Made by a program: the position numbers and the translations under genes. A DNA stretch of 64,000 nt from Xanthobacteraceae bacterium 501b (GTDB lineage: Bacteria > Pseudomonadota > Alphaproteobacteria > Rhizobiales > Xanthobacteraceae), in NCBI GenBank assembly GCA_000378025.1, contig KB899087.1, positions 744,001 to 808,000 of the forward strand, read 5' to 3'. Positions within the stretch are counted from its first letter, which is position 1. Each line of letters starts with the position of its first letter. The notes below the pieces were generated by a model. The model was not told the origin of the DNA, made no database searches, and worked only from the letters and a program-made list of their open reading frames with translations. Below, piece after piece: positions 28,645-39,088 of this stretch.

Positions 28645-29727
28645 ATGAACCAGCCTGTCGGCGCCCGCATCCGGCGCGAGCCTTTCGGCACCCTGCCGGA
28701 CGGAACCGAAATCCAGCGTTTCCGCCTTTTCGGCGCGGGCGGATTTGAGGTCGCGGTGCTCGATCTCGGCGGCATCGTGCAGGCGCTGCACGTGCCCGAC
28801 CGCGAGGGCCGGCTGGCCGATATCGTGCTCGGCCATGACGCGCCGGGCGCCTATCTCGACGAGCCGCGCTTCTTCGGCGCGGCGGTGGGGCGCTATGCCA
28901 ACCGCATCGCCGGCGGGCGTTTCGCGCTGGACGGGGTGGGGTATCGCGTGCCCGCCAATGATGGCGACCACGCCTTGCATGGCGGGCCGCAGGGCTTCGA
29001 CAAGCGGGTGTGGAAGTTGGCCGAGCTGTATGAGGGGGAGGCGCCCTCGCTGCGCCTCAGCCTTACCAGCCCGGATGGCGACCAGGGCTTTCCCGGCACG
29101 CTGAAAGCGAGCGTGACCTATACGCTCAGCGGGGCGGGCGAGCTGACCATCGCCTTCGAGGCGACGACGGACGCGCCCACACTCGTCAACCTCACCCATC
29201 ACGGCTATTTCAACCTTGGCGGGGTGGAGGCGGGCGGCGATGTGCTCGACCACATCCTGACCATCCATGCCGATGATTATCTGCCGGTTGATGCCGCGGC
29301 GATTCCGCTGGGGCGGCCCGAGCATGTGCAGGGCACGCCGTTCGATTTCTGCACGCCCCGCGCCATCGGCGCCCGCATCCGCGAGGGCCACCCGCAGCTG
29401 CATCGCGGGCGCGGCTACGACCACAATTACTGCCTCGACGCCCGGGCCGCGCCAGCGCCGCGCCTTGCCGCACGGGTCGAGCACCCCGGTTCCGGCCGGG
29501 TGATGGAGCTTTTGACCGACCAGCCGGGGCTGCAATTCTATTCCGGCAATTTCCTCGACGGCACGGCGCTGGGCAAACAGGGCCGGCTCTACCGCCAGTC
29601 CGACGGCTTCTGTCTCGAACCGCAGACCTGGCCCGACGCGCCGAACCGGGCGGATTATCCCTCCGCCCGGCTCGACCCCGGCGAAACCTACCGGCACGTC
29701 TCGGTCTACCGCTTCTCCGCCGCCTGA
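28645..29727 (+). CDS. galM: aldose 1-epimerase (galactose mutarotase, GalM type)
   Basis: Catalyses anomerisation of aldohexoses. The 360-residue product has the GalM fold motifs: AVGRYANRIAGGRF, NDGDHALHGGPQGFDKRVW, the catalytic His in NLTHHGYFNL, and the late catalytic Glu region CLEPQTWPDAPNR. Start ATG 28645 (MNQPVGARIR) has only a weak ribosome-binding site (GAGTAGCGAG). It converges with the M32 carboxypeptidase gene with a gap of 14 bases. Confidence 0.92.
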   Translation: MNQPVGARIRREPFGTLPDGTEIQRFRLFGAGGFEVAVLDLGGIVQALHVPDREGRLADIVLGHDAPGAYLDEPRFFGAAVGRYANRIAGGRFALDGVGYRVPANDGDHALHGGPQGFDKRVWKLAELYEGEAPSLRLSLTSPDGDQGFPGTLKASVTYTLSGAGELTIAFEATTDAPTLVNLTHHGYFNLGGVEAGGDVLDHILTIHADDYLPVDAAAIPLGRPEHVQGTPFDFCTPRAIGARIREGHPQLHRGRGYDHNYCLDARAAPAPRLAARVEHPGSGRVMELLTDQPGLQFYSGNFLDGTALGKQGRLYRQSDGFCLEPQTWPDAPNRADYPSARLDPGETYRHVSVYRFSAA

Positions 29728-29741
29728 GGCGCCGGCCGCGT

Positions 29742-31232
29742 TCAGCTGGCGAGATAGCGCCGGGCGAGGTGGGCCTTGAACACGCCGGCATCGAGCGGGT
29801 GGCCGGTGGCGCGGGTCAGTAGCTCGTCGGTGTCGAGCAGCGCGCCCTGCCCATGCACATGGGTGCGCAGCCAGGCGACCAGCGGGGCGAAATCGCCGCG
29901 CGCAATGCCCGGCAGCGCGTCCGGCTTGGCCCGGCAGGCGGCGTCGAACAGCTGGGCGGCGGCGATGGCGCCGAGCGTGTAGGTGGGGAAATAGCCCCAG
30001 CCGCCGCTCGGCCAGTGAATGTCCTGCAGGCAGCCGAGCCGGTCGTTTGGCGGCGTGGTGCCGAGCAGTTCCTGCATGCCGGCATTCCACGCCGCCGGCA
30101 GTTCGGCCAGCGGCATCGCGTCGGCGATCAGCGCCTTCTCCAGCCGGTAGCGCAGGATGACATGGGCGGGATAGGTGACCTCATCCGCATCGACGCGGAT
30201 GAAGCCGCGCTCGACGCGGGTGTAGCGGCGCCAGAGCGAGTCCGCCTCCCAGTCCGGGCCGGAGGCCTTGAACGCTTCCCGCATCAGCGGCGCGGCGAAG
30301 CCGAGGAATTCGGGCGAGCGGCAGGCCTGCATCTCCATCAGCAGCGACTGGCTCTCATGCAGCACCATGCCGCGCGCCTGCCCCACGGGCTGGCTCATGA
30401 AGGCGGCGGGGCGGCCCTGCTCATAGAGCGCGTGGCCGGTCTCGTGGATCACCCCCATCAGCGCCTTGGAAAAATCCGCCTCGTCATAACGGGTGGTGAT
30501 GCGCACGTCGTTATCGGCGCCGCCGCAGAAGGGGTGGGTGGAGACATCGAGCCGCCCGCGGTCGAAATCATAGCCGAGCGCCGTCATCATCCGTTGCCCG
30601 AGCCCGCGCTGGGCCTCGATGGCGAAGGGGCCGGCAAGCGGGGCGGGGGTGGGCCGGCGGGCCTGCGCCGCCAGCGCCTCTTGCGTGAAGCCCGGCAGGA
30701 AGGCCGCGAGGTCGTCGAACAGCGCGTCGATCTTTTCCGAGCGGCCGCCCGGCTCATAATCGTTCAGCAGCGCGTCATAGGCCGAGAGGCCGAGCTTTTC
30801 GCCCTTGGCGACGCCGGCTTCGCGCTGCAGGCGCAGCACCTCGGCGAGGGTGGGCAGCAGCGCGGGGAAGTCCGCATCGGCCCGCGCCTGCCGCCACGCC
30901 ATCTCGCAGGCGGAAATCGCCTTGCTGGAGGCCTCGACGAGATCGGCGGGGAGGGCGGTCTGCGCGGTGAAGACGCGGCGCATCTCGCGCAGATTTGCCC
31001 GCTCCCACGTCCCGAGGGTGGCGTCCTCGCCGGCCGCCTCCAGCCAGTCACTGAGGCGCGGGTCGACCGCCATCTCGTGCTGCATCACCCGCAGCAGAGC
31101 GAGGCTTTCCGCCCGGCTGGCGGCGGCGCCCTTCGGCATCATCGTGTCACTGTCCCATTGCAGGATGCCGATGGCGTTCGACATCGCGCTGATGCGGCCG
31201 AAATGGACGGTGAGGGAGGCATAGGCGGACAT
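29742..31232 (-). CDS. carboxypeptidase Taq, M32 family metallopeptidase
   Basis: Cytoplasmic zinc carboxypeptidase, 496 residues, the normal M32 length. Zinc-binding HETGH is at residues 263-267 (VIHETGHALYEQG), and the third ligand Glu lies in VLHESQSLLME. Other family motifs are ILQWDSDTMMP near the N-terminus and RVDADEVTYPAHVILRY. Start ATG 31232 follows GAGAGCCTCC-type sequence (GGAGAGCCTCC on the coding strand). Preceded by a palindromic element separating it from oxyR. Confidence 0.93.
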   Translation of the reverse strand: MSAYASLTVHFGRISAMSNAIGILQWDSDTMMPKGAAASRAESLALLRVMQHEMAVDPRLSDWLEAAGEDATLGTWERANLREMRRVFTAQTALPADLVEASSKAISACEMAWRQARADADFPALLPTLAEVLRLQREAGVAKGEKLGLSAYDALLNDYEPGGRSEKIDALFDDLAAFLPGFTQEALAAQARRPTPAPLAGPFAIEAQRGLGQRMMTALGYDFDRGRLDVSTHPFCGGADNDVRITTRYDEADFSKALMGVIHETGHALYEQGRPAAFMSQPVGQARGMVLHESQSLLMEMQACRSPEFLGFAAPLMREAFKASGPDWEADSLWRRYTRVERGFIRVDADEVTYPAHVILRYRLEKALIADAMPLAELPAAWNAGMQELLGTTPPNDRLGCLQDIHWPSGGWGYFPTYTLGAIAAAQLFDAACRAKPDALPGIARGDFAPLVAWLRTHVHGQGALLDTDELLTRATGHPLDAGVFKAHLARRYLAS

Positions 31233-31278
31233 GGAGGCTCTCCGGCGGATGGCGGCGCGGGCCGCCCTGCGGCTTGTT

Positions 31279-31396
31279 CTAGAGCCCTTTCCGATCAGGT
31301 GAAATTACCTGATCGATAAGAAAGCGCTCTCTAATCAATAAGCTGGAGCATTTTCTCGTCGCGAAAGTCTGTCAGCTTTCGCGGAAAATGCTCTAG
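31279..31396. repeat. intergenic palindromic element, copy 2
   Basis: Contains three nested inverted repeats: GATCAGGT...ACCTGATC (31293-31314), GCGAAAG...CTTTCGC (31361-31382) and outer GAGCATTTTC...GAAAATGCTC (31346-31393). The minus-strand reading at its right end is TAGAGCATTTTCC, whose TAG (31395-31393) is the oxyR stop codon. Shares the TAGAGCATTTTC edge with copy 1 and TAGAGCAT with copy 3. Confidence 0.85.
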
Positions 31397-32331
31397 CTGA
31401 GGTGCCAATCGGGCGGAACAGCGCTGGCGCCGGCCACGGCGCCCGCAAGCCCCACCGTGCCCACGATGATCGCCATCTGCTCGAAGGAGCCGGCGAGCGG
31501 GTTGGTCCGGCGCCAGACCATGCCGATGGTGCGCGAGGGGCGCGGCGCCGCCAGCCGCGCCACCGAGACGGCGGCGGAGCGGGTCTCGATCGCCACCGCC
31601 ATTTGCGGGATGAGCGTGACGCCGATGCCGGCGCCGACCATCTGCACCAGCGTGGTCAACGAGCTGCCCTCCATCAGGTCGCGCGGCAGCTGCGAGGAGA
31701 GGTTGCAGAAGGACAGCGCCTGTTCGCGGAAGCAGTGGCCTTCCTGCAGCAGCAGCAGCCGCATGGTGCGCAGCGTCTCGGGATTGGGCACCGGCAGCGC
31801 CGCCTCGTGCAACGGACGCACCAGGACGAATTCCTCCTCGAACAGGGCATGCTCGGTCAGCGAGGGCTCGGAAACCGGCAGGGCGACGATGGCGGCATCG
31901 AGCCGACCCTCGACCAGGTCGTCCACCAGCCGCTGCGTCACCGCTTCGCGGGGCCGCAGGTCGAGATCGGGGAAGCGTTCGCCCAGACGCTGCATCACGG
32001 CGGGCAGCAGATAGGGGGCGACGGTGGGAATGACGCCGATGCGCAGCCGGCCCGCGAGCGGGCTGTGCGACGCGCGGGCGAGGTCCTCCAGCTCATCGAC
32101 CGCCTGCAAAATGCTGCGCGCCCGTGTGGCGAATTCCTCGCCGAGCCGGGTGAGCCGGATCTGCCGCATGCCGCGCTCGACCAGCGGCGCGCCGAGGATC
32201 TCCTCCAGCTCCTTGATCTGAAGCGACAAAGCGGGCTGGGAAATCGAACAGGCTTCGGCGGCCCGGCCGAAATGCCGGTGATGAGCGAGCGCCTCGAAAT
32301 AGCGCAGATGCCGCATGGAAATGCTTATCAT
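31393..32331 (-). CDS. oxyR: hydrogen-peroxide-responsive LysR regulator OxyR
   Basis: Redox-sensing LysR activator of peroxide defence. An N-terminal helix-turn-helix (HFGRAAEACSISQPALSLQI) is followed by the effector domain. Two cysteines nine residues apart in GHCFREQALSFCNL match the disulfide pair of E. coli OxyR (Cys199/Cys208). Divergent from katG with a 160-base gap, the expected arrangement. The start is uncertain: ATG 32331 (MISISMRHL, 312 residues) was chosen; ATG 32316 and 32352 are in frame and none has a good ribosome-binding site. TAG stop supplied by a palindromic element. Confidence 0.9.
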   Translation of the reverse strand: MISISMRHLRYFEALAHHRHFGRAAEACSISQPALSLQIKELEEILGAPLVERGMRQIRLTRLGEEFATRARSILQAVDELEDLARASHSPLAGRLRIGVIPTVAPYLLPAVMQRLGERFPDLDLRPREAVTQRLVDDLVEGRLDAAIVALPVSEPSLTEHALFEEEFVLVRPLHEAALPVPNPETLRTMRLLLLQEGHCFREQALSFCNLSSQLPRDLMEGSSLTTLVQMVGAGIGVTLIPQMAVAIETRSAAVSVARLAAPRPSRTIGMVWRRTNPLAGSFEQMAIIVGTVGLAGAVAGASAVPPDWHLS

Positions 32332-32355
32332 AAGAATTTCATATCGGACCAATTA

Positions 32356-32371
32356 GAAAATGCAAATTTTC
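32356..32371. promoter_or_regulatory. oxyR-katG divergent control region, GAAAAT-GCAA-ATTTTC palindrome
   Basis: Perfect 6-4-6 inverted repeat in an AT-rich 160-base divergent gap. LysR regulators bind dyads in such gaps and OxyR normally controls katG and itself, so this is a candidate OxyR operator. It is inferred, not matched to a proven consensus. Confidence 0.4.
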
Positions 32372-32392
32372 ATTATGCTTAGCCTACGATAA

Positions 32393-34669
<2,277 letters not shown>

Positions 34670-34687
34670 GGCCGAAGAAGCCAAACA

Positions 34688-34753
34688 CTCCCCCGCACCC
34701 TGCGGGGGAGCTGAAGGCCAAAGGGCCCGTTGCGCAAAGCGTGGCGGGCCTTT
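34688..34753 (+). terminator. terminator after katG (two hairpins)
   Basis: First hairpin is a perfect 10-bp stem CTCCCCCGCA / TGCGGGGGAG (34688-34710). A second imperfect one (AAAGGGCCCG ... CGGGCCTTT, about 34720-34752) ends in TTTACC. Placed 18 bases after the katG stop. Confidence 0.7.
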
Positions 34754-34808
34754 ACCTCTTGTGGGTGTGGCGGCGCGCGGCGCCGTCCTGCCCGGGGGGA
34801 GCAGGTGC

Positions 34809-36308
34809 ATGACGGATCCGGTCCTCATCGTCGGGGCCGGCCCGGTCGGGCTGGCGATGGCGCTCGAACTGGCGCGCTACCAGGTGCCGGTGCGCATCGT
34901 CGACGCCATGACCGAGCGTGCCACCACCTCGCGCGCGGTGGCGATCTGGCCGCGCACGCTGGAACTTCTGGAGCGCGCCGGCGACGGGCTGTCCGCCGAG
35001 CTGGTCGGGCTCGGCAACAAGGTGACGGTGGCCAACATATTGGCCGACGGCAAGGCGCTGGCCCGGGTGCCGCTCGGCGACATCGAAACGCCCTATCCCT
35101 TTGTGCTGATGCTGCCGCAGAGCGAGACCGAGCGGGTGCTGCTGGCGCATCTGGAGGGGCGCGGCGTGCGGCCGGAACTCGGCATCTCGCTCGCCGACTT
35201 CACCCAGGAGGGGGAGACCGTCACCGCCACGCTGCACCATGCGGACGGGCGCGAGGAAACGGCGCGCTATGCCGCGCTGGTGGCCTGTGACGGCGCCCAC
35301 AGCCCGGTGCGCCATCATCTGGGTCTTTCCTTCGCCGGCGACACGCTGGGCAGCGACTGGGCGCAGGGCGATTTCCACCTCTCCGGCATGCCCTATCCGG
35401 TGAACGAGTTCGCCACCTGCCTGAATGCGGAGGGGCCGGCGGTGCTGTTTCCGCTGGCGCCCGGCCGCTACCGCGTCATTGTCGGGCTTGGTTCTCCCGA
35501 GGGTACTGGGTCTTCCGAAGGCGAGGCGCCCCCGCCGCCGCCCGACATGGCCGGCTTCCAGGCGCTGCTGGACCGGCGCGGGCCCGGCGGCATCGTGCTG
35601 CACGACACGCTCTGGTCGACCTCGTTCCGCATCAATGAGCGGCAGGTGGAAAACTACCGGGTCGGCCGCGTCTTCCTCGCCGGCGATGCCGCCCATGTCC
35701 ACAGCCCCGCCGGCGGGCAGGGCATGAACACCGGCATGCAGGATGCGGTGAACCTCGCCTGGAAGCTGGCTTTGGTGCTGCGCGGCCTCGCCACCGCGCC
35801 GGCGCTGCTGGGTAGCTACGACCCCGAGCGCCGGGCGGTGGGGGCGGAGGTGATCGCCACTTCCGGCCGGCTGACCCGGATGGCGACGCTGCAAAACCCG
35901 GTGGCCCGCCACATCCGCAACGCGGTGATGCACGTCATGCTCGGGCTGGCGCCGGTGCAGCACGCTCTGGAGGGCGAACTGACCGAGACCGCGATTCATT
36001 ACCGCGACAGCCCGCTCAACGGCATCTCCTGGGGCGCCGGGCCGCGCGCCGGCGATCGCGTGCTGCCGGCCGAGGGCGAGCCGCCCTATGGTGCCGGCGA
36101 CATGCCCCGCTTCACCCTGCGCGCCGGGCCCGAGGTGGGGCCACCGCCCGGCGCTCTGCCCGCCGCGCTGGTCGACCCGGCGGTGCGGCCGCACGAGGTG
36201 GCCGGCGGCATCCAGCTGATACGCCCGGACGGCTATCTCGCCATGGCGGTGGCGGAAGGGGAATGGGAGCCGATTGTCGCCTATCTCAGCCGGCTTGGAC
36301 CGGCCTGA
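34809..36308 (+). CDS. FAD-dependent aromatic-ring monooxygenase (phenol/PCP hydroxylase-like)
   Basis: Flavoprotein hydroxylase of the PheA/TfdB/RdmE group, using NAD(P)H and O2. The 499-residue product has the Rossmann FAD motif VGAGPVGLAMA near the N-terminus, the DG motif in VACDGAHSPVRHHLG, and the second FAD motif GDAAHVHSPAGGQGMNTGMQDAVNL. The C-terminal part is short and lacks the full thioredoxin-like domain of phenol hydroxylase. It starts at ATG 34809 and is followed after 17 bases by a cupin gene, so the two are likely one operon. Substrate unknown. Confidence 0.85.
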   Translation: MTDPVLIVGAGPVGLAMALELARYQVPVRIVDAMTERATTSRAVAIWPRTLELLERAGDGLSAELVGLGNKVTVANILADGKALARVPLGDIETPYPFVLMLPQSETERVLLAHLEGRGVRPELGISLADFTQEGETVTATLHHADGREETARYAALVACDGAHSPVRHHLGLSFAGDTLGSDWAQGDFHLSGMPYPVNEFATCLNAEGPAVLFPLAPGRYRVIVGLGSPEGTGSSEGEAPPPPPDMAGFQALLDRRGPGGIVLHDTLWSTSFRINERQVENYRVGRVFLAGDAAHVHSPAGGQGMNTGMQDAVNLAWKLALVLRGLATAPALLGSYDPERRAVGAEVIATSGRLTRMATLQNPVARHIRNAVMHVMLGLAPVQHALEGELTETAIHYRDSPLNGISWGAGPRAGDRVLPAEGEPPYGAGDMPRFTLRAGPEVGPPPGALPAALVDPAVRPHEVAGGIQLIRPDGYLAMAVAEGEWEPIVAYLSRLGPA

Positions 36309-36325
36309 TCCTGAGGGGAGAGCGA

Positions 36326-36805
36326 ATGAGCGTGTCCTTCCTGTATTCGCGCGGCGACGAGCCGCCGATCAAGATCCCGGCCATCGGTCTCGACCTGTTC
36401 GTCCGCATGGCGCCGGCGATGAGCGGCGGCGAGTTCTGCTTCATCGAGACCATCAACGCCCCCGGCGCCGGCCCGCCGCGCCACCGCCACCGCGAGGCGG
36501 AGATTTTTCGCGTGCTCGAAGGGCGTTATCTCTACGAGGTCGACGGCCGGCGCTTCTTCGCCGATGCGGGCGACGTGGTGAGCATTCCCGGCGGCGCGGC
36601 GCATGGCTTCGTCAATGTCACCGACGCGCCGGCCCGCCAGTACATCCTCATGGCCCCGGCGCTGGACGCGGTCGCCTTCTTCACCGAGCTTGCCGGCGTG
36701 ATGCATGACGGCCTGCCCGACACCGCCGCGCTGAACGCTTTCGGGGCGAAATGGCAGGTGGAGTTCCTCGGGCCGCCGGTGCGCGCCAGCGACGGGGCGA
36801 CGTGA
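36326..36805 (+). CDS. cupin-domain protein
   Basis: Small single-domain beta-barrel protein, 159 residues, starting at ATG 36326 after GGGGAG. Metal-binding cupin motif 1 is in PPRHRHREAEIFRVLEG (His, His, Glu) and motif 2 is VSIPGGAAHGF. It lies 17 bases after the monooxygenase stop; such cupins often handle the hydroxylated product or act as quercetinase-like dioxygenases or isomerases, but its reaction cannot be named from sequence. Confidence 0.8.
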   Translation: MSVSFLYSRGDEPPIKIPAIGLDLFVRMAPAMSGGEFCFIETINAPGAGPPRHRHREAEIFRVLEGRYLYEVDGRRFFADAGDVVSIPGGAAHGFVNVTDAPARQYILMAPALDAVAFFTELAGVMHDGLPDTAALNAFGAKWQVEFLGPPVRASDGAT

Positions 36806-36834
36806 CCGGGCGCCGCGGCCTGCGCTTGGCGCAA

Positions 36835-36863
36835 TTGTGATGGCCGGGATTGCATGGTACTGT
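36835..36863 (+). promoter_or_regulatory. predicted promoter for the small peptide gene
   Basis: TTGTGA (36835-36840) and TACTGT (36858-36863) with a 17-base spacer, in a short AT-rich island. The predicted transcription start near 36870 falls only 11-25 bases before the candidate ATGs at 36881 and 36893. Confidence 0.5.
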
Positions 36864-36892
36864 AGAACCATCGAAATTTCATGGGGCCGGCG

Positions 36893-37096
36893 ATGCCGTC
36901 AAAAGGTGGGCGTGACCACATTCGACCCGCCGATTTGGCCGGTTCCGAGACGAGGCGGGCTGGCGCGCCTGAAGCATCTTTCGCCGCCCGTAAGAAGTGG
37001 TCGCTGCCTGTCCTGCAGGTCGAACCTCTGGCCCGGCTGACCGTGGCCGGCAGCTCGGCGGACCCGGGCGACGAGAATTGGTCAGGGGCGAGCTGA
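36893..37096 (+). CDS. candidate RiPP (lasso-like) precursor peptide
   Basis: A 67-residue peptide (71 if ATG 36881 is used) ending 72 bases before an asparagine-synthetase-like gene. Its C-terminal half reads KKWSLPVLQVEPLARLTVAG and then SSADPGDENWSGAS. This resembles the lasso leader pattern (aromatic-x-x-Pro-x-Leu, then a Thr two residues before the core). If cut after Thr-Val, the core would be 16 residues with an Asp at position 9, a workable macrolactam ring size. A promoter-like sequence lies just upstream; no ribosome-binding site is seen. No similarity could be searched. It could be a chance open frame. Confidence 0.45.
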   Translation: MPSKGGRDHIRPADLAGSETRRAGAPEASFAARKKWSLPVLQVEPLARLTVAGSSADPGDENWSGAS

Positions 37097-37168
37097 CGGG
37101 CCTTACCAGGGGCACGGTGCTGGGCCGTCCGGCGCACGAACCGATGGCGGGAGCGAGCGCGACACGCC

Positions 37169-39061
37169 ATGAGGTTCCGCGGTTTCCTCGGTCTCGTCGA
37201 GTGCCAGGCTGGATGGCTGGCCCATCATGCCGGCGTGATCTCCGGCCTGCGGCGCTGGCGATTGGCGCAGACGCCCGGCGATTCACGGGGCGTGCTTCTG
37301 GCGCCGGGCGACGACGGCGCCCTTGCCCGCTCCGGTTCCTGGCTCATGGTGTGGCGAGGGCGGCTCCACAATCGGCGCGAGCTGGCCGATGACCTTGACC
37401 TTGACCCCGGCGCAAGCGCGGCGGCCGTTGCCGCCGCCGCCTTCCGGCGCTGGCGCGCGGAGGCGCCGGAGCGGCTTGTCGGGGAGTTCGCCCTGGCGGG
37501 ATACGACAGGGGTGAGCGGGAACTGGTGCTGGCCCGCGATCACATCGGCAGTATCGGCCTGTTTTTCCACCAGAGTTCCGGCGCGTGTGCCTTCTCCACC
37601 CATATGGGGGCGCTGCTGGACCTGCCCTTCGTCGAGCGTCGGCTGGATGAAAACCGCCTCGCCGACGATCTGCTGGGCAATGGCGCCGCCATGGATGGCA
37701 CGCTGTGGCAGGGCATCGACCGAGTCCCTTCCGGCGGGCTGGTGGTCATTCGTCCGGGAGCGGCCCGGCGCCGCGCCAAATACTGGCAGCCCGCGGCCTT
37801 GCCGCCGATACGCTTCTCCCGCGACGAGGACTATGTCGAGGCGGCGCGCGCGTTGCTCGACCAGGCGGTGGGAGACAACCTGCCCGCCGCCGGGCCGGTG
37901 GTTTGCGACGTCTCGGGTGGGCTCGATTCGTCCGCCGTGGCGGCGACGGCGGCGCGGCTGCGGCCCAACGAGGTGATCCACACGCTGACCCTGGTGCCAG
38001 CGGCGGGGCTGGCGCTGCCGACAAGGCCAGGCTGGTATGCCGACGAGCGCCCCTTCGTCGTCGCCCTCGCGGCCTGCTACCCAAGCATGCAGGCCGAATT
38101 CGTCGGAGACCGAGGCCCCGCGCTCATTGAGCGAGACCCGGACCGGCTATTCCAGCAGCTCGGCGCGCCGATGCGCAACACCAATAACGCCGCGTGGTTC
38201 GAACCCTCCTTTCATGCCGCCGCCGAGAGGGGCGCACAGATGTTGCTGACCGGCGGCCAAGGCAACTACTCCCTGAGCTGGAGCGGCATGGGGCGGTTGG
38301 CCGAGGAAGCGGCCGCCGCGCGCTGGCGCGTGCTGTGGCACGAGTTGCGCGCAATCGCCGCAAAAGCAGGGGGCACGCCGCTCGGCCTCCTCATGAATGA
38401 CGTGGCGCGCTATCGTCATCCCCGGCTGCATCGGCTTTACGAGGCGATGCGCGGGCGCGGCGGCGAGGCTTCTCCCGCCTCGCCCATCGCGCCGGATTTC
38501 GCGCGCGACACCGGCGCGATGGCGCGTCTTCAGGCCCGCGCCGCCGCCGCGAGGCATCTTTACGCGCAGGGTGACAGGTCACGCCGGCTCGACGTGTTCC
38601 AGGCCGCGGAGCGGGACCGGGACCACGCGCTGGCCTATCAGGATGCGCTGGGTTCGCGCCGGATTTCCCCGCTCTTCGATCGTCGCCTCATCGAGTTCTG
38701 TCTCGGTTTGCCGGCGGACCAGTTCCTGCGCAACGGACAGACCCGCTCCTTCGCGCGCCGCGTGCTGGCCGACCGGCTGCCGCGCGAGGTGCTGGAGAAC
38801 CAGCTCCGGGGCGCCCAGTGCCCGGAATGGTTCTACCGGCTCGATGCCCGGCGCCATGACCTCGCCGAAACGGTCAGCCGGCTCGAAGCCTCCGCGCTCG
38901 CCCGGCACTGCCTGGACGTGCCGAGGCTGCGCAAGCTCCTCGACGCCTGGCCGGCCGATGCCGCTGCGGCGCAGGCCCGCTGGTCGGACTACCACACCGT
39001 CTTCGGCCGTGGCCTGCATGTCGGGCAATTCCTGATGGCGGTGGAGGCCGGCCGGCTCTGA
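37169..39061 (+). CDS. asparagine synthetase-like protein (lasso-cyclase-like), no glutaminase cysteine
   Basis: 630-residue protein with an N-terminal Ntn/class II amidotransferase-like domain (about 1-200) and a C-terminal ATP-pyrophosphatase synthetase domain. The PP-loop SGGLDSS is at residues 249-255 (VVCDVSGGLDSSAVA). The obligatory Cys2 of glutamine-using AsnB is replaced by Arg (MRFRGFLG), so it should not use glutamine as nitrogen donor. Such proteins include lasso peptide cyclases (McjC type), which adenylate an Asp/Glu side chain. The peptide gene upstream supports this reading, but no B-type leader peptidase is in the window. An orphan asparagine synthetase-like role is the alternative. 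Confidence 0.75.
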   Translation: MRFRGFLGLVECQAGWLAHHAGVISGLRRWRLAQTPGDSRGVLLAPGDDGALARSGSWLMVWRGRLHNRRELADDLDLDPGASAAAVAAAAFRRWRAEAPERLVGEFALAGYDRGERELVLARDHIGSIGLFFHQSSGACAFSTHMGALLDLPFVERRLDENRLADDLLGNGAAMDGTLWQGIDRVPSGGLVVIRPGAARRRAKYWQPAALPPIRFSRDEDYVEAARALLDQAVGDNLPAAGPVVCDVSGGLDSSAVAATAARLRPNEVIHTLTLVPAAGLALPTRPGWYADERPFVVALAACYPSMQAEFVGDRGPALIERDPDRLFQQLGAPMRNTNNAAWFEPSFHAAAERGAQMLLTGGQGNYSLSWSGMGRLAEEAAAARWRVLWHELRAIAAKAGGTPLGLLMNDVARYRHPRLHRLYEAMRGRGGEASPASPIAPDFARDTGAMARLQARAAAARHLYAQGDRSRRLDVFQAAERDRDHALAYQDALGSRRISPLFDRRLIEFCLGLPADQFLRNGQTRSFARRVLADRLPREVLENQLRGAQCPEWFYRLDARRHDLAETVSRLEASALARHCLDVPRLRKLLDAWPADAAAAQARWSDYHTVFGRGLHVGQFLMAVEAGRL

Positions 39062-39088
39062 CGCGGCGAAGGCGAGGAGGTCCGCCGC

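Noticed and set aside
28471-30090. Upstream extension of the RidA frame to 30090
   Set aside because: It runs antisense through galM and has no RidA-family sequence; the TTG at 28470 with GGAG fits family length.
36837-37040. Alternative small frame overlapping the candidate precursor
   Set aside because: Starts upstream of the predicted transcription start, has no leader-like motif and a stop inside the motif region of the other frame.
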